Shown here piece by piece: positions 62,602 to 64,000 of a stretch of DNA of 64,000 nt. Origin of the DNA: Halobellus rarus (GTDB taxonomy: Archaea; Halobacteriota; Halobacteria; Halobacteriales; Haloferacaceae); NCBI RefSeq assembly GCF_024494595.1, contig NZ_JANHDI010000002.1, positions 124,001-188,000 on the forward strand, in the 5' to 3' direction. Both the position numbers and the translations under genes were made by a program. The stretch's first letter is position 1, and the number at the start of each line of letters is the position of its first letter. The notes below the pieces were generated by a model. The model made no database searches and was not told where the DNA came from. It saw nothing but the letters and a program-made list of their open reading frames with translations.

Positions 62602-63621
62602 ATGACTGACGACGCGGGCGCAGACGGGGAACCGAACGCGGAGGGGGAAGCCGACGAGTCGGCCGACGAACTGACGTACGCCGAGGCAGGCGTCGACATC
62701 GGCGCGAGCGAGGCCGCGACCGCCGCGCTGATCGGCGCGGTCGGCGAGAGCGAGGGCGACTACGCGGGACTGCTCGACATCGGCGATCGCTACCTCGCGC
62801 TGGCGACGGACGGCGTCGGGACGAAACTCCTCGTCGCGGAGGCGCTCTCGGACTACTCGACGGTCGGCATCGACTGCATCGCGATGAACGCGAACGACCT
62901 CGTCGCCGCCGGCGTCCGCCCGGTCGCGTTCGTCGACTACCTCGCGGTCGAGGAACCGGACGAGACGTTCGCCGAGCAGGTCGGCGAGGGGCTCAGCGCG
63001 GGAGCCGAGGAGGCGGATCTGGAACTGGTCGGCGGCGAGACGGCGGTGATGCCCGAGGTGATCCGCGGGCTCGACCTCGCGGGCACCTGCGCCGGACTCG
63101 CCGCCAAGGACGCCATCTTCCCCGGGGAGGCGGAACCCGGCGACGCTCTGGTCGGCTTCCCGTCGTCGGGTATCCACTCGAACGGGCTGACGCTCGCCCG
63201 GACCGCGGTCACGCGCGAACGCGAGTACACCGATCCCTGCCCGTTCGGCGACTACGAGACCCTCGGCGACGCCCTCCTCGAACCGACGCGTCTCTACACG
63301 CACCTGCTCGATCCGATGCGCGAGCACGGCGTCCGGGCGGCGGCCCACGTCACGGGCGGGGGCTGGACGAACCTCGAACGGCTCGGAGACCACCGCTACG
63401 TCGTCGAGAACGCGTTCGAGCCCCAACCCGTCTTCGAGTTCGTCCAGGCGGCGGGGAACGTCGCAGACGAGGAGATGCACCGGACGTTCAATATGGGGAC
63501 GGGATTCGTCTGCGCGCTCGCGCCCGAGGACGCCGAGGCGCTCGCGGACGCGACCGACGGGCGCGTGATCGGCCGCGTCGAGCCGGGCGAAGGCGTCGCT
63601 ATCAGGGGCCTGGAACTCTGA
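62602..63621 (+). CDS. purM: Phosphoribosylformylglycinamidine cyclo-ligase
   Basis: A 339-residue AIR synthetase. Conserved segments are LALATDGVGTKLLVAEALSD, CIAMNANDLVAAGVRPVAFV, GGETAVMPEVIRGLDLAG and FNMGTGFVCALAPEDAE. It makes aminoimidazole ribonucleotide in purine synthesis with ATP. An acidic head (about residues 1-25) precedes the usual start. It is leaderless from 62602. The P450 gene starts 11 bp after its stop on the same strand. Confidence 0.96.
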   Translation: MTDDAGADGEPNAEGEADESADELTYAEAGVDIGASEAATAALIGAVGESEGDYAGLLDIGDRYLALATDGVGTKLLVAEALSDYSTVGIDCIAMNANDLVAAGVRPVAFVDYLAVEEPDETFAEQVGEGLSAGAEEADLELVGGETAVMPEVIRGLDLAGTCAGLAAKDAIFPGEAEPGDALVGFPSSGIHSNGLTLARTAVTREREYTDPCPFGDYETLGDALLEPTRLYTHLLDPMREHGVRAAAHVTGGGWTNLERLGDHRYVVENAFEPQPVFEFVQAAGNVADEEMHRTFNMGTGFVCALAPEDAEALADATDGRVIGRVEPGEGVAIRGLEL

Positions 63622-63632
63622 GGAGTCGACGG

Positions 63633-64000
63633 ATGGCAGACGCACACCCGCCGGCGCCCGACGGACTTCCCCTGCTCGGAAACGCGATCGGCTTCGGTCG
63701 CGACCCACTGACGTTCACCACCGACGCCGTCGACGGCGTCGGCGACGTGTTCCGGATCGATCTCCCCGTCGGCGACCGGTACGTCGTCGCCCACCCGGAG
63801 TACGCCGAGCGCGTTCTCGTCTCCGAGCGCGACGCCTTCGTGAAGACCGACGACTTCGCGCTCGCGTTCGGCAACAGCGTCGTCGCCGTCGACGGCGATG
63901 ACTGGCGCGAACAGCGGGAGTTCCTCGACCCGTTCTTTTTCGCCTCGCGGATCCGGTCGTTCCTCCCGGCGATGCGCGAGCAGGTCGTCGACCGAGCCGA
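63633..64000 (+). CDS. Cytochrome P450, N-terminal part (cut by the window edge)
   Basis: The open frame runs past the window, 122 codons visible. It reads APDGLPLLGNAIGFGRDPLT, the P450 proline-rich start, and WREQREFLDPFFF, the C-helix W-R-x-x-R that holds a heme propionate. The I-helix and heme Cys lie beyond the edge. P450s hydroxylate or epoxidise small molecules using ferredoxin electrons; the 3Fe-4S ferredoxin at 56504 is a candidate donor. The ATG lies 11 bp after purM. Confidence 0.85.
   Translation, partial: MADAHPPAPDGLPLLGNAIGFGRDPLTFTTDAVDGVGDVFRIDLPVGDRYVVAHPEYAERVLVSERDAFVKTDDFALAFGNSVVAVDGDDWREQREFLDPFFFASRIRSFLPAMREQVVDRA

Overview
This 64 kb window comes from a halophilic archaeon (class Halobacteria). 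The evidence is high GC, strongly Asp/Glu-rich proteins, secreted proteins with twin-arginine plus lipobox signals, many AT-rich TATA-like boxes 25-30 bp before start codons (leaderless transcripts), and typical haloarchaeal families: AglM, HEWD protein, DUF5800, GlpABC, archaeal XPB/Bax1 and gyrBA. Genus is not decidable; the window is chromosomal housekeeping sequence with a small accessory island.

Layout. 0-7.3 kb: a small winged-helix protein, a MATE exporter preceded by a leaderless 29-codon ORF, then a molybdate/tungstate block (MOT1-like permease, divergent tupABC and a ModE-type HTH-TOBE regulator). 7.3-10 kb: SRAP protein, RNase H-fold exonuclease, dolichyl-phosphate hexose synthase-like GT2 and DUF5800. 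10.4-14.1 kb: a complete TRAP transporter whose last gene encodes a DsrE-family protein. 14.2-23.5 kb: bactofilin-like protein, DUF4349 lipoprotein, GrpE, PAC2 protein, NSUN RNA methyltransferase with a separately encoded PUA-like partner, and the Bax1 nuclease and XPB helicase separated by a lipoprotein gene. 23.6-26.3 kb: SsuABC/TauABC-like importer. 26.5-34.2 kb: aminotransferase, YchF, a VapC-type toxin with a 50-residue partner, AglM, DUF368 exporter, small zinc and methyltransferase genes, and an archaeal phosphoglycolate phosphatase.

34.4-39 kb: glpABC (anaerobic-type glycerol-3-phosphate dehydrogenase), with a 25-codon ORF bridging glpB and glpC by stop/start overlaps on both sides. 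39-45.9 kb: ileS, a conserved hypothetical, a BFN-domain protein, a membrane-anchored ArsR-like regulator, GNAT and small membrane proteins. 46-51.6 kb: pyrimidine salvage (cdd, udp), an NDH-2-like flavoprotein, an HTH regulator, a sugar epimerase and arginase. 51.7-56.3 kb: gyrBA.

56.9-58.6 kb is the clearest accessory region. A tRNA-Leu(UAA) gene has its 3' end plus downstream flank duplicated exactly 120 bp away, and a decayed third copy lies 1.5 kb further on. Between them sit a broken RHH/RelE-like toxin-antitoxin pair and an intact AbrB/PIN pair with a palindromic operator touching its start codon. This reads as an integration scar. After it come an unrecognised gene, a TraB-like membrane protein overlapping an M50 protease, a small membrane protein, purM, and the 5' part of a cytochrome P450 cut by the window edge. 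A 3Fe-4S-type ferredoxin (56.5 kb) is a possible redox partner for it.

No CRISPR array, rRNA or intact insertion sequence was seen.
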